A DNA stretch of 64,000 nucleotides from an uncultured Elusimicrobiales bacterium (lineage in GTDB: Bacteria; Elusimicrobiota; Elusimicrobia; Elusimicrobiales; Elusimicrobiaceae): NCBI GenBank assembly GCA_910576915.1, contig CAJTJT010000003.1:62001-126000 (forward strand). The letters run 5' to 3'. Made by a program: the position numbers and the translations under genes. The notes under the pieces were generated by a model. The model was not told the DNA's origin, searched no databases, and saw only the letters and a program-made list of their open reading frames with translations. This document shows, piece by piece, positions 25,210 through 33,434 of the stretch (the first letter of the stretch is position 1; every line of letters starts with the position of its first letter).

Positions 25210-26405
25210 TGCGCAAATTGGTTTGTGTGATGGCGGCGGTCTGCCTGTTGGCGTCCGCCGCCGTTTTGCCTGCGCGCGCGGAAATACAGCTGCCGCCGGA
25301 CGTAATGGCCTCCGCTACGGAAGGCATTAACGGCGTATACAGCTTGGATTTTGAAACGGCCGATAAAAACATCGCCCAAGTGTTTGCACAGTATCCCGAC
25401 CATCCGTTTGCCCATTTCGGCAACGCAATGATTGCGTGGTCCCGCTACGAATACGAATTCGAAACGAGCGACGACGCCCAGCGCAAAGTGTTCGAAAAAA
25501 TTTTGGATGATTCCATTTCCGGCATTAAACGCTGGATTAAACAACATCCGGACGACCCCAACGCTTATATGGGCATCGGCGCGCTGTACGGGCTGCGCGC
25601 GATGTTCTCCATGCGCAACCGCAGCTGGATTACGGCGTATTTTTCGGGCCGCAAAGCCATTAAAAATTTAGAACGCTCCTTACAGCTTGACCCTACTTAT
25701 TACGACGCGTATTTCGGCCTTGGCATTTATCAGTATTATGCGGGCACGCTGCCGTCCGTAATTAAGGTGTTGGCCAAAATCGTGGCCATTAAAGGCAACC
25801 CGGACGAAGGCGTGAAACAGTTAAACGCGGCGCGCGAAAAAGCGATGTTCACGTCCGACAGCGCGAAACTGATTTTAATTGAAGTTCAAAACACGCGCAA
25901 CAGCAAATACTACAACCCGGCCAAATCGCTGGAATATATCCGCGAACTGCGCGCCAAATATCCCAAAAATCCGCTGATGCACTATGTGGAAGTAATCTGC
26001 CTGTACGAAACGGGCGATTACGACGACGTAACCGCGCAGGCGGGAAAATTTTTGGAACTGATTGGCAAGGACCCTTTTTATAAAGACATTTACATCGCGC
26101 GCGCGTATACCGCGCTCGGCACGGTGCAAATGGCGAAAGGAAATTTCGACAAAGCGCGCGAAGCGTTCGAAGAAGGCCGCGAAGCCTTAAAAGGGCAGGA
26201 AGTAAGCCGCTGGGGCCTGTGGAACGAGTTTCGCCTGGGCCAGGTGTATGATTTGCTCGGCCGCCGCGAAGACGCGGTGAAACAATATAAGTATGTGCTT
26301 ACTTTTAAAGACAAATGGGGCTTTGACGAAGCGGCGAAAGCGTTATTAAAAACGCCGTACGCGTTGCCCGAAAACGGCGACGTCGGCCCGCTGCCCCCTT
26401 TATAA
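25209..26405 (+). CDS. Exported TPR protein
   Basis: A 398-residue protein with a signal peptide (cut near ARA, residue 24) and several tetratricopeptide repeats, for example around YMGIGALYGL, YDAYFGLGIYQYY and ARAYTALGTVQMAKGNFDKA. TPR arrays bind other proteins. It is probably periplasmic. It is coupled to serS by a one-base overlap, but no functional link is apparent. Confidence 0.78.
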   Translation: MRKLVCVMAAVCLLASAAVLPARAEIQLPPDVMASATEGINGVYSLDFETADKNIAQVFAQYPDHPFAHFGNAMIAWSRYEYEFETSDDAQRKVFEKILDDSISGIKRWIKQHPDDPNAYMGIGALYGLRAMFSMRNRSWITAYFSGRKAIKNLERSLQLDPTYYDAYFGLGIYQYYAGTLPSVIKVLAKIVAIKGNPDEGVKQLNAAREKAMFTSDSAKLILIEVQNTRNSKYYNPAKSLEYIRELRAKYPKNPLMHYVEVICLYETGDYDDVTAQAGKFLELIGKDPFYKDIYIARAYTALGTVQMAKGNFDKAREAFEEGREALKGQEVSRWGLWNEFRLGQVYDLLGRREDAVKQYKYVLTFKDKWGFDEAAKALLKTPYALPENGDVGPLPPL

Positions 26406-26432
26406 CGGCTGATGGTAACTTTTGTAATTCGC

Positions 26433-26466
26433 AGAACGGGCAGAAAAAATACTTTCTGCCCGTTCT
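26433..26466 (+). terminator. Terminator after the TPR gene
   Basis: A 14-bp perfect stem (AGAACGGGCAGAAA with TTTCTGCCCGTTCT) around a 6-nt loop, followed by TGCTTATT. Confidence 0.75.
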
Positions 26467-26573
26467 TGCTTATTGGCCGCCTAAATTAAGGTTGCGTCAT
26501 CCCGTAAGGTTGTAGTACGGGATCTCGCTGTTGCGAAACGATAGATTCCCAATCGAAACATTCGGGAATGACG
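26466..26573. repeat. Dispersed intergenic repeat, copy B, with inverted ends
   Basis: The first 39 bp match copy A at 17631-17672. The element then shows outer inverted repeats GTCATCCCG (26496-26504) and CGGGAATGAC (26563-26572) and an inner hairpin CCCGTA/TACGGG. The layout resembles small palindromic intergenic elements. The rest of the gap to 26740 holds only the leader of the next gene. Confidence 0.55.
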
Positions 26574-26740
26574 AAAGAATGCCGGCGGCTAAAATAAAGG
26601 GTAAAGCATCCGCTATGTTATTCTAATCTGCATGGCGAGTTTCTTTTGGCCGCTCCTTCCTTGTCTTTCACGGTGTTTTTTTGGTACCATAAGCCTATGT
26701 CTTTCCGTCCCGGAAAGAAACTTCACAAGGAAATTACAGC

Positions 26741-27406
26741 ATGAAAAGACTCGCAGTATTAGGTGTTGTATTGGGCGTTTTATTTGGTTTCGCCGCTTCC
26801 GCCAAAGCGGAAGGTATTGAAGCCGGCACGCAGCTCGCCAGCGGTTATTTAGGTTTTGGCGTACCGTTGCAGGAATCCGGCGTAAAAGCTATCGGCAATA
26901 CGGAACTGGATTGGGGCGATGTGTCTGTTTCTTACGGCGCTTCTTATTTGTTCTTCCCCTCGGAATATTTTGGCGCCGGTGTGGAAATTAACGGCAACAA
27001 TTTTACCGAAGCGGAATTCTCCTACTCCGACGGCCGCAACCACGGTACGTTGAAAACCAGCATGAACGTATATAACTACATGCTCGCCTTCCGCGCGAAC
27101 GTAAATCCCCAAAACCGCGTGCGCTTTTATGTTCCCTTTGGGTTCGGCTTGACCTCTGCCCAAGGTAAAGTAAAAGGCGAAGATGCTTTTGACGACGATA
27201 TATCCAAAACCACTAATTCTTTCGGTTATTTTATTGGTGTGGGCGTAGAAGCCGACCTGGGCGACAGCAACTGGGTGCTCGGCGGCGAAATCCGCTACAG
27301 CGGTTTTAAATTTGATACCAATAAATACTTTGAAGACGGCGACGGTTTTGGTAAAAAGAACTACAGCTATCTGTCGTTCATGGCCAAAGTCGGTTACAAA
27401 TTCTAA
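26741..27406 (+). CDS. Outer-membrane beta-barrel protein
   Basis: A 221-residue protein with a signal peptide (cut after AKA, about residue 23), alternating beta-strands and the C-terminal outer-membrane signal KVGYKF. It probably forms an eight-stranded barrel like the gene at 21667, but the two are only distantly alike. An AAGGA ribosome-binding site and a leader of about 50 nt precede it. The function is unknown. Confidence 0.8.
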   Translation: MKRLAVLGVVLGVLFGFAASAKAEGIEAGTQLASGYLGFGVPLQESGVKAIGNTELDWGDVSVSYGASYLFFPSEYFGAGVEINGNNFTEAEFSYSDGRNHGTLKTSMNVYNYMLAFRANVNPQNRVRFYVPFGFGLTSAQGKVKGEDAFDDDISKTTNSFGYFIGVGVEADLGDSNWVLGGEIRYSGFKFDTNKYFEDGDGFGKKNYSYLSFMAKVGYKF

Positions 27407-27428
27407 GTTAGGTTGTATCAACAAAAAG

Positions 27429-27457
27429 ACCCCGCTCGAAAGAGCGGGGTTTTTTTG
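27429..27457 (+). terminator. Terminator after the beta-barrel gene
   Basis: ACCCCGCTC/GAGCGGGGT with a GAAA tetraloop, followed by seven more T. Confidence 0.92.
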
Positions 27458-27481
27458 TCATGAAGTTCTTTTTAAAGGGGG

Positions 27482-27516
27482 CTTGACCCGTTTTTTTTTT
27501 TTGATAAATTGGGAAT
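27482..27516 (+). promoter_or_regulatory. Pilin promoter with a 12-T spacer
   Basis: TTGACC (27484-27489), then CG, twelve T (27491-27502), GA, and a -10-like TAAATT (27505-27510); spacer 16 bp. The -10 box ends 6 nt before the pilin ATG, so the message would be leaderless. The same 35-bp arrangement, also with twelve T, precedes the gene at 35299. Confidence 0.6.
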
Positions 27517-28056
27517 ATGACTAGAATTTATCAAAAATCATTCTTCGGTATAAAAAACGCCGGATTTACTCTTATAGAGTTGTTAGTCGTCGTGTTAATT
27601 ATCGGCATTTTAGCTTCGGTAGCGTTGCCGCAGTATCAATATGCCGTATATAAAGCGGAGTATGCAAAAAGATTACCGCTTTTAAACAATTTATTTATGG
27701 AAGTAAATGAGTTTGTTCTTGCCAACGGTAGGTATCCTGAGAACTTTGAAGAATTACAATGGAGCGGTGTCTCCCATTGTAAAGATTTTAATTCCACCAA
27801 AACGATATGTGGTTTGGGGGGTAACCAGAGAACAACTCTTTCCTTGTATGGAAACAGCGTCCGGATGGATTATGGTAACGACCCCGTCAGAGACCGCGTC
27901 TATATCTATTATTATGACGACCGTAAAGAATGTCACGCCGCTACAAACGGCGGTACTTTTGGTCAGCGCTTGGGCGCCAGTTTGGGCAGTTTGGTTCACA
28001 CGGGGTGGGCGACCGGCTGTAATGGTGGCGGGGGCTGTAATATATATCGGTTTTAA
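27517..28056 (+). CDS. Type IV pilin-like protein
   Basis: A 179-residue prepilin. A 16-residue leader ends in Gly and is followed by FTLIELLVVVLIIGILASVA, the class III signal cut by prepilin peptidase, with the invariant Glu at +5. The globular part has six or more cysteines (SHCK, ICGL, KECH, TGCNGGGGC), probably in disulfides. It could be the major pilin or a pseudopilin. It is a single gene with its own promoter; no assembly genes are nearby. No start is possible upstream because of an in-frame stop. Confidence 0.9.
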   Translation: MTRIYQKSFFGIKNAGFTLIELLVVVLIIGILASVALPQYQYAVYKAEYAKRLPLLNNLFMEVNEFVLANGRYPENFEELQWSGVSHCKDFNSTKTICGLGGNQRTTLSLYGNSVRMDYGNDPVRDRVYIYYYDDRKECHAATNGGTFGQRLGASLGSLVHTGWATGCNGGGGCNIYRF

Positions 28057-28072
28057 TTATTAAAAAGTTAAA

Positions 28073-28098
28073 AACCCCGCTCACAAGAGCGGGGTTTT
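28073..28098. terminator. Bidirectional terminator, pilin / agmatinase
   Basis: AACCCCGCTC/GAGCGGGGTT with loop ACAA, A-rich on the left and T-rich on the right. It lies between two convergent genes and can serve both. Confidence 0.9.
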
Positions 28099-28113
28099 CT
28101 TTTGCCGTAAAAC

Positions 28114-28998
28114 TTATTTTTTCTTTTGGTCTTTCAAGGCCAGGTAACCCATCAAACGGTAAATTAACTTAGACGTGTTAAATTCCGTAATGGTATCGGC
28201 TTTGCGCTGGCAGGCTTCCACCACGTCCACGGCCACGATGTTTTTATGTTTAATGACTTCGCGGAACAAGTCCAACGCTTCATACCACATAAATCCGCCG
28301 GGCTGCGGCGTCCCCGTGGCGGGGATGACGGACGGATCGAAACCGTCCACGTCGATGGTGATGTACACCGTGTCGGTCAGTTTTTTAAGCACCTGCGGAA
28401 TCAGTTTGTTGATGTCGCGGTTTTCGTGCATTAAAAACGTGGTTACTTTGCCCGCGTTGCAATACTGCTTTTCTTCGCTTGCCACGCTGCGGATACCCAC
28501 CTGCACTACGGGCACCTGGCGGGAAGCCGGGTACAGCGCGCAGGCATGGCTTTTGGGCGTGCCTTCAAACGTCTCGCGCAGGTCGGCGTGGGCGTCAAAA
28601 TGCAGAATGCTCAAATTTTTGTATTTTTCGATATACGGCTGGGCCAAAGCCTGGGTGACCGTATGTTCGCCGCCGATGTAGAACGGAACGGCTTTGTATT
28701 GCATCAGGTTGCGCACGGTTTTGTCGATGTTTTTAAACACCGTGTTTGTGGAACCTTTGCAGTTGACGGCCGGCTGCGTGTTAATGCCTAACTCCCAGGT
28801 TTCGGTTTTGGTTTCTTCGTCCCAAAGCTCGATTTGGGTGGAGGCTTCAATCACGGCGGCGGGGCCTTTGGCGGTACCGTGTCCGTAGCAGACCGTTTTT
28901 TCAAACGGTACGGGCACTACCACGAATTTACAAAGGGGCAGAGAGCTGTATTTGCTCTCTAGCCCCATAAACTTATCGGTTTGTACGTTGTCGCTCAC
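28114..28998 (-). CDS. speB: Agmatinase
   Basis: A 294-residue ureohydrolase that splits agmatine into putrescine and urea. The manganese ligands are visible in GGEHTV, HFDAHADL and TIDVDGFDPS. It lies 19 bp after the arginine decarboxylase gene, so arginine to putrescine is encoded as one unit. The start codon is GTG with only a weak ribosome-binding site, which fits translation after the upstream gene. Confidence 0.92.
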   Translation of the reverse strand: MSDNVQTDKFMGLESKYSSLPLCKFVVVPVPFEKTVCYGHGTAKGPAAVIEASTQIELWDEETKTETWELGINTQPAVNCKGSTNTVFKNIDKTVRNLMQYKAVPFYIGGEHTVTQALAQPYIEKYKNLSILHFDAHADLRETFEGTPKSHACALYPASRQVPVVQVGIRSVASEEKQYCNAGKVTTFLMHENRDINKLIPQVLKKLTDTVYITIDVDGFDPSVIPATGTPQPGGFMWYEALDLFREVIKHKNIVAVDVVEACQRKADTITEFNTSKLIYRLMGYLALKDQKKK

Positions 28999-29017
28999 AA
29001 TGTTACCGTGATAACTA

Positions 29018-29572
29018 TTATTTCACGAATACGGCGGCGGCCACAACGGTGGTCCACATCCCTTCCACGCAGATGGCGGATTGGGTGATGTTGGTCGTGC
29101 GGACGATTTTACCGCTCATTTTCCAGATTTCTTCTTTCTGGTCCCAAGTGGTGTTGTTGTCAAACTCAATACCCAAGGTGGTAGAAAGCATGAGCGCGGC
29201 CAAGTCTTCGGCGTAGTCGCCGGCTTGTTTGTCGGTTTCGCCGAAGCTGTGATGTTCGGAGATGTAACCGTGGGTTTTTTTGTTTTCTTTCGGAATAGCC
29301 AACCCTACGGAAGCCGAAATCAAGCGGCGGTATTCGTTGCTCGTGTTTCTGCTGATGACGCAGTGCAGAATCTGGCCCGGGTGCAATTCTTTCAGCCCTT
29401 TGGAAACGGGAACGGTTTTGCAGCCGGGAGGGAAAATGCTGGACACAGGCACCAAGTTAAAGCTGGCGATTTTGGCGTCTCTGAGCGCCTCTTCAAAGCT
29501 CGCGAGTTTTTCTTTGTGTCTGCCGATTCCTTTGGTAAGGAATATCTCTTTGGGTACAAACGCTTCGTACAT
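29018..29572 (-). CDS. pdaD: Pyruvoyl-dependent arginine decarboxylase
   Basis: A 184-residue proenzyme that cleaves itself at Ser44-Ser45 in VPVSSIFPPG to make a beta chain and an alpha chain with an N-terminal pyruvoyl group. It turns arginine into agmatine. The conserved glutamate region and the end (TQSAICVEGMWTTVVAAAVF) agree with the family. It is first in the operon with agmatinase. This enzyme type is common in archaea and in scattered bacteria, including host-associated ones. Confidence 0.93.
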   Translation of the reverse strand: MYEAFVPKEIFLTKGIGRHKEKLASFEEALRDAKIASFNLVPVSSIFPPGCKTVPVSKGLKELHPGQILHCVISRNTSNEYRRLISASVGLAIPKENKKTHGYISEHHSFGETDKQAGDYAEDLAALMLSTTLGIEFDNNTTWDQKEEIWKMSGKIVRTTNITQSAICVEGMWTTVVAAAVFVK

Positions 29573-29716
29573 TGTTATTTTTCCACTAATTCCTTGATGT
29601 GAATTAATATAATATAAATTATAACAAATAACAAAGAAATTCTTTATAGTTTGTTACAATTTTTTTAGTCCGGCCGCATAAGTTCCGCTTACGCGGACAA
29701 CCGGTACAATAAAGTG

Positions 29717-29729
29717 TATTATATTAGTA
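29717..29729 (+). promoter_or_regulatory. -10 box giving a leaderless start for the M3 peptidase
   Basis: TATTAT (29717-29722) ends 6 nt before the ATG at 29729, with no ribosome-binding site between. Confidence 0.45.
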
Positions 29730-31774
29730 TGAAAAAAACAAAGATAATTTTATGCGCGGCGGCGATGTTTGCCGCCGTGGGGGGAAACTGTATGGCAGAT
29801 ATGTTTGAAAACGGCGTTTTGCATTTTAATTATAAAGCGGAAGAATTGGCGCCTACCGAGGCCGCCGCCCGCGCGCAGCTGGAAAAAGATTTGGCGGCCT
29901 TAATCGCCATTCCCGCCGAAAACCGCACATTTGACAATACCATTATGGGCTACGAACGCGCGTTTGACAATTACGGCAACGCGCTTGGCATGAGCGGGTT
30001 TTTATCTTACGTTTCCACCGATAAAAACTTCCGCGACGCGGTACACGATTTGGAAATGAAAACCAGCCAGTACATGGTGGACGTCGCCACCCGGCGCGAC
30101 GTATACAAAGCCATCCGCGAATATACCGACACCAACCCGAAGCTGGACCCGGTGCAGGCCAAACTCGTCAAAGAAATGCTGATCGGTTTTAAAAACAGCG
30201 GTATGGAACTTAACGACGAAGATTTGGAAAAATTTAAAGCCCTTAATAAAGAAAAAGCCGAATATATTATTAAGTTTGATAAAAACATCCAGGAATATAA
30301 AGACCCCTTGGCCGTTACGCGCGAGCAGTTAAACGGTTTGGGCGAAGATTATATCGGCAAGCTGGAAAAAACGGACGACGGTAAATACCTCGTCACGCTG
30401 GACTACCCGGACTACGTCCCCTTTATGTTAAACGCCGAGGACGAATCCGCCCGCCGCGAACTGGAATACAAATACAACCGCCGCGGCGGCGAAGAAAACG
30501 TGGCACTTTTGGAAAAAACGCTCGGCCTGCGCCGCCAAATCGCGCAGCTTTTGGGATACAAATCGCACGCTGATTTGCGTTTGGAAAACCGTATGGCCAA
30601 GAACCCGAAAACCGTAATGGCGTTTTTGAAAGATTTACAGAAAAAATTAAAACCGATGGGCAAAAAAGAAGATAAAGAAATGATTGCCTACAAAAACGAA
30701 AAATCGGGCAAAAACTCCCGAACGTTATACCCGTGGGAAAGCGGTTACTGGAGCAACAAATACCGCAAAGAAAACTTGTCTTTGGACAGCGAAAAAATCA
30801 AAGAATACTTCCCGTCCCAAGTGGTTATCGACGGTATGCTTGATTTGTTCGGCGGCGTGTTCGGCATTACGTTTGAACCGGCCGATATCCCCACCTGGCA
30901 TCCGGACGTAAAAGCGTTTAAAATTAAGGACGCCGCTTCCGGCGAACTCGTTTCCTACTTTTATATGGACCTTTACCCGCGCGAAGGCAAGTACAAACAC
31001 GCCGCGTGTTTCGGGCTTGTGGAAGGGGAAGAAAAAAAGGACGGCAGTTGGCAAATCCCGTTCGTGGCGATTGTGGCCAATATGAACAAGCCGTCGGCCG
31101 ATACGCCGTCGCTACTCAAACACGGCGAAGTGGAAACGCTGTTCCACGAGTTCGGCCACGTGCTGCACAATGCGCTTACGAAGTCTAAATATTCCGCGTT
31201 TTCGGGCACCAGCGTCAGCGGGGATTTTGTGGAAGTACCCAGCCAAATGCTTGAACGCTGGGCGTGGGACCCGCAGGTGCTTAAAAAAATCAGCAAACAT
31301 TATAAAACGGGTGAACCTCTGCCGGACGATTTGATTACCCGCATGATTGCAGCCAAAAATTTCGGTGCGGGCGGTGCGTATCTGCGGCAGAACTTTTTTG
31401 CGCAGTACGATATGACTCTCCACACTGCGGACAAAACGCCCGATTCCACCAAACTGTATTTTGATTTGACCAAAAAAGTGCGCGGGCTTCCGCTAACCAA
31501 ACACACTATTCCGCAGGCGTCGTTCGGCCACATTATGGGCGGCTATGATGCGGGGTATTACGGGTATTTATGGTCGGAAGTGATTGCGGAAGATTTTTTC
31601 AGCGAATTTAAAAAACACGGTATTTTTAACCCCGAAACGGGCCTCAAATTCCGCCGCGAAGTGCTGGAAAAAGGCGGTACCGTGGAAGAAGAAGACATGG
31701 TCAAAAACTTTTTAGGCCGCCCTGCCGAAAACGGGCCGTTTTTGCAGTCCATCGGCCTTACCAAGGAGAATTAA
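29729..31774 (+). CDS. Exported M3-family oligopeptidase
   Basis: A 681-residue zinc metallopeptidase of the thimet oligopeptidase/Dcp group, with the zinc motif HEFGH at 473-477 and the third ligand further on. A signal peptide (about 1-23) is unusual because most M3 enzymes are cytoplasmic, so it probably degrades peptides in the periplasm. The frame runs from a GTG at 29714, but the ATG at 29729 places the signal peptide correctly. A paralogue lies at 36542 with the zinc motif at the same residue number. The pantothenate kinase gene starts 3 bp after it. Confidence 0.88.
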   Translation: MKKTKIILCAAAMFAAVGGNCMADMFENGVLHFNYKAEELAPTEAAARAQLEKDLAALIAIPAENRTFDNTIMGYERAFDNYGNALGMSGFLSYVSTDKNFRDAVHDLEMKTSQYMVDVATRRDVYKAIREYTDTNPKLDPVQAKLVKEMLIGFKNSGMELNDEDLEKFKALNKEKAEYIIKFDKNIQEYKDPLAVTREQLNGLGEDYIGKLEKTDDGKYLVTLDYPDYVPFMLNAEDESARRELEYKYNRRGGEENVALLEKTLGLRRQIAQLLGYKSHADLRLENRMAKNPKTVMAFLKDLQKKLKPMGKKEDKEMIAYKNEKSGKNSRTLYPWESGYWSNKYRKENLSLDSEKIKEYFPSQVVIDGMLDLFGGVFGITFEPADIPTWHPDVKAFKIKDAASGELVSYFYMDLYPREGKYKHAACFGLVEGEEKKDGSWQIPFVAIVANMNKPSADTPSLLKHGEVETLFHEFGHVLHNALTKSKYSAFSGTSVSGDFVEVPSQMLERWAWDPQVLKKISKHYKTGEPLPDDLITRMIAAKNFGAGGAYLRQNFFAQYDMTLHTADKTPDSTKLYFDLTKKVRGLPLTKHTIPQASFGHIMGGYDAGYYGYLWSEVIAEDFFSEFKKHGIFNPETGLKFRREVLEKGGTVEEEDMVKNFLGRPAENGPFLQSIGLTKEN

Positions 31775-31777
31775 TAG

Positions 31778-32626
31778 ATGAGCGTTGTCATCGGTATTGA
31801 CGTAGGCGGTTCCACCACCAAAATCGTAGGTTATTCGCACGAAGGAAAACTCGTTTCCATGTTAAAAGTAGAAGCGGCCGACCCGCTGACTTCGGCGTAC
31901 GGCGCGCTCGGAAAGTTTATCAACGAAAACGGCCTGGCGTTAAAAGACGTAAAACAAATTATTTTAACGGGCGTCGGCGCGTCTTTATTTAAAAAAGACA
32001 TTTACGGTATACCCACCTCCACGGTGGACGAATTTAAAGCCATCGGGCTGGGCGGCCTGGCTCTTTCGGGCAAGAAAGAGGGGCTGATTGTCAGCATGGG
32101 CACGGGTACGGCGTTTGTACGCGCCGGAGCCGGCGGCATCCGCCACATCGGCGGGTCCGGCGTCGGCGGCGGGACGGTACTCGGTCTGTGCAGTAAATTA
32201 AGCGGCGCCACGGCCTTTAAAACGGTGGAAGAACTGGCCGAAAAAGGCTCGTTAAAACGCGTGGATTTAAATATCGAAGACATCAGCAAAGGCGTTATCG
32301 CCACGCTGTCGCCCGACACCACGGCGTCCAACTTCGGCAAAATGGAAGACGGCGCCACGGCGGAAGATTTAACGCTCGGCGTGCTTAACATGACGTTCCA
32401 AACCATCGGCATGATGGCCGTATTCGCCTGCCGCAACGACGATATGAAAGACGTTATCGTCACCGGCACGCTTACGCAGGTGCCTTTTGCCAAAAAAGTG
32501 TTTCAGGCCTTACGCAAAATGCACGGCGTGAATTTTATCATTCCCAAAAACGCCATTTACGCCACGGCCACGGGGGCCGCGCTTTCGTACTTGCACCAAA
32601 ACGGGAAAAAACATGGCGGCAGATAA
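31778..32626 (+). CDS. coaW: Type II pantothenate kinase
   Basis: A 282-residue ASKHA-fold kinase that performs the first step of coenzyme A synthesis. The phosphate-binding loop is GIDVGGSTTKIVGY, followed by SMGTGTAFV and the glycine-rich HIGGSGVGGGT motif. The type II form is the eukaryote- and Staphylococcus-like class and is usually less sensitive to CoA feedback. It overlaps the next gene by 14 bp. Confidence 0.88.
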   Translation: MSVVIGIDVGGSTTKIVGYSHEGKLVSMLKVEAADPLTSAYGALGKFINENGLALKDVKQIILTGVGASLFKKDIYGIPTSTVDEFKAIGLGGLALSGKKEGLIVSMGTGTAFVRAGAGGIRHIGGSGVGGGTVLGLCSKLSGATAFKTVEELAEKGSLKRVDLNIEDISKGVIATLSPDTTASNFGKMEDGATAEDLTLGVLNMTFQTIGMMAVFACRNDDMKDVIVTGTLTQVPFAKKVFQALRKMHGVNFIIPKNAIYATATGAALSYLHQNGKKHGGR

Positions 32627-33434
32627 AAATTCTTATAAAAAATCCAGTTTCGGCCCGGCGTTTTTATTTTTGGAAAAACACCGGCGCGAAGCGCTTGCCG
32701 ATTATTACGAATTTTGCCGCCGCATGGATGACATCGCCGACGAGCCGGACGTGCAAAACCCGGCCGGAGAACTTGATTTTTGGGCGGACGAAATCGCCCG
32801 CGTGTACGATGGCCGGCCGGAAACGGATTTAGGCAAACGGCTTCTTTTGCACGTGCGGGAATTTGGCATTACGCAGGACCGTTTTTTAATGCTGATTGAC
32901 GGCATGCGCGCCGATTTGCGCGGCCAAACCTATACTACGTTTGAAGAGTTGGACGGGTATATATACCGCGTTGCGGTGGTGGTGGGGCTTGCCACGCTTG
33001 ATATTTTGGGCGTCAAAGGGCCGGAGGCAGACGTGCTCTCCAAAGAGTTGGGGGGCGCGGTCCAGCTGACCAACATCATCCGCGACGTGCCGGACGACGC
33101 CGCCTTGGGCCGCGTGTATCTGCCGGAAGAATTACTGGCGCGCCACGGGCTTACTCGGCAGGATATTTTGGCCGGGCGGAGCGTGGAACGCTTGTCCCTC
33201 GCTCTCTCGGAAACGGCGGGCCGCGCACAAAAGCTGTATGCTCGCGCGTTTGAACGGATGAAAGCATTTCCCCGCCTTAAAATGCTGCCCTGCCGGATGA
33301 TGGGGTATGTATATTTTTCAAATCTTGCTAAAATAAGAAAAACGGGTTTCCGTTTTATGCGTCCGGTTAAATTAACCAAAGCCGAAAAATTGCAAGGAGT
33401 TTTACATGCGTTGTTTCAAACCGTTTTCCGTTAG
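32613..33434 (+). CDS. Squalene/phytoene synthase family protein
   Basis: A 273-residue all-helical prenyl synthase. The two Asp-rich motifs are present: DDIADE (39-44) and NIIRDVPDD (154-162), both needed to bind diphosphate through magnesium. It resembles HpnC/HpnD-type presqualene diphosphate synthases, but no hopanoid or carotenoid genes are nearby, so the product is uncertain. It overlaps both neighbours (14 bp and 29 bp), which suggests a tightly coupled operon. Confidence 0.82.
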   Translation: MAADKNSYKKSSFGPAFLFLEKHRREALADYYEFCRRMDDIADEPDVQNPAGELDFWADEIARVYDGRPETDLGKRLLLHVREFGITQDRFLMLIDGMRADLRGQTYTTFEELDGYIYRVAVVVGLATLDILGVKGPEADVLSKELGGAVQLTNIIRDVPDDAALGRVYLPEELLARHGLTRQDILAGRSVERLSLALSETAGRAQKLYARAFERMKAFPRLKMLPCRMMGYVYFSNLAKIRKTGFRFMRPVKLTKAEKLQGVLHALFQTVFR

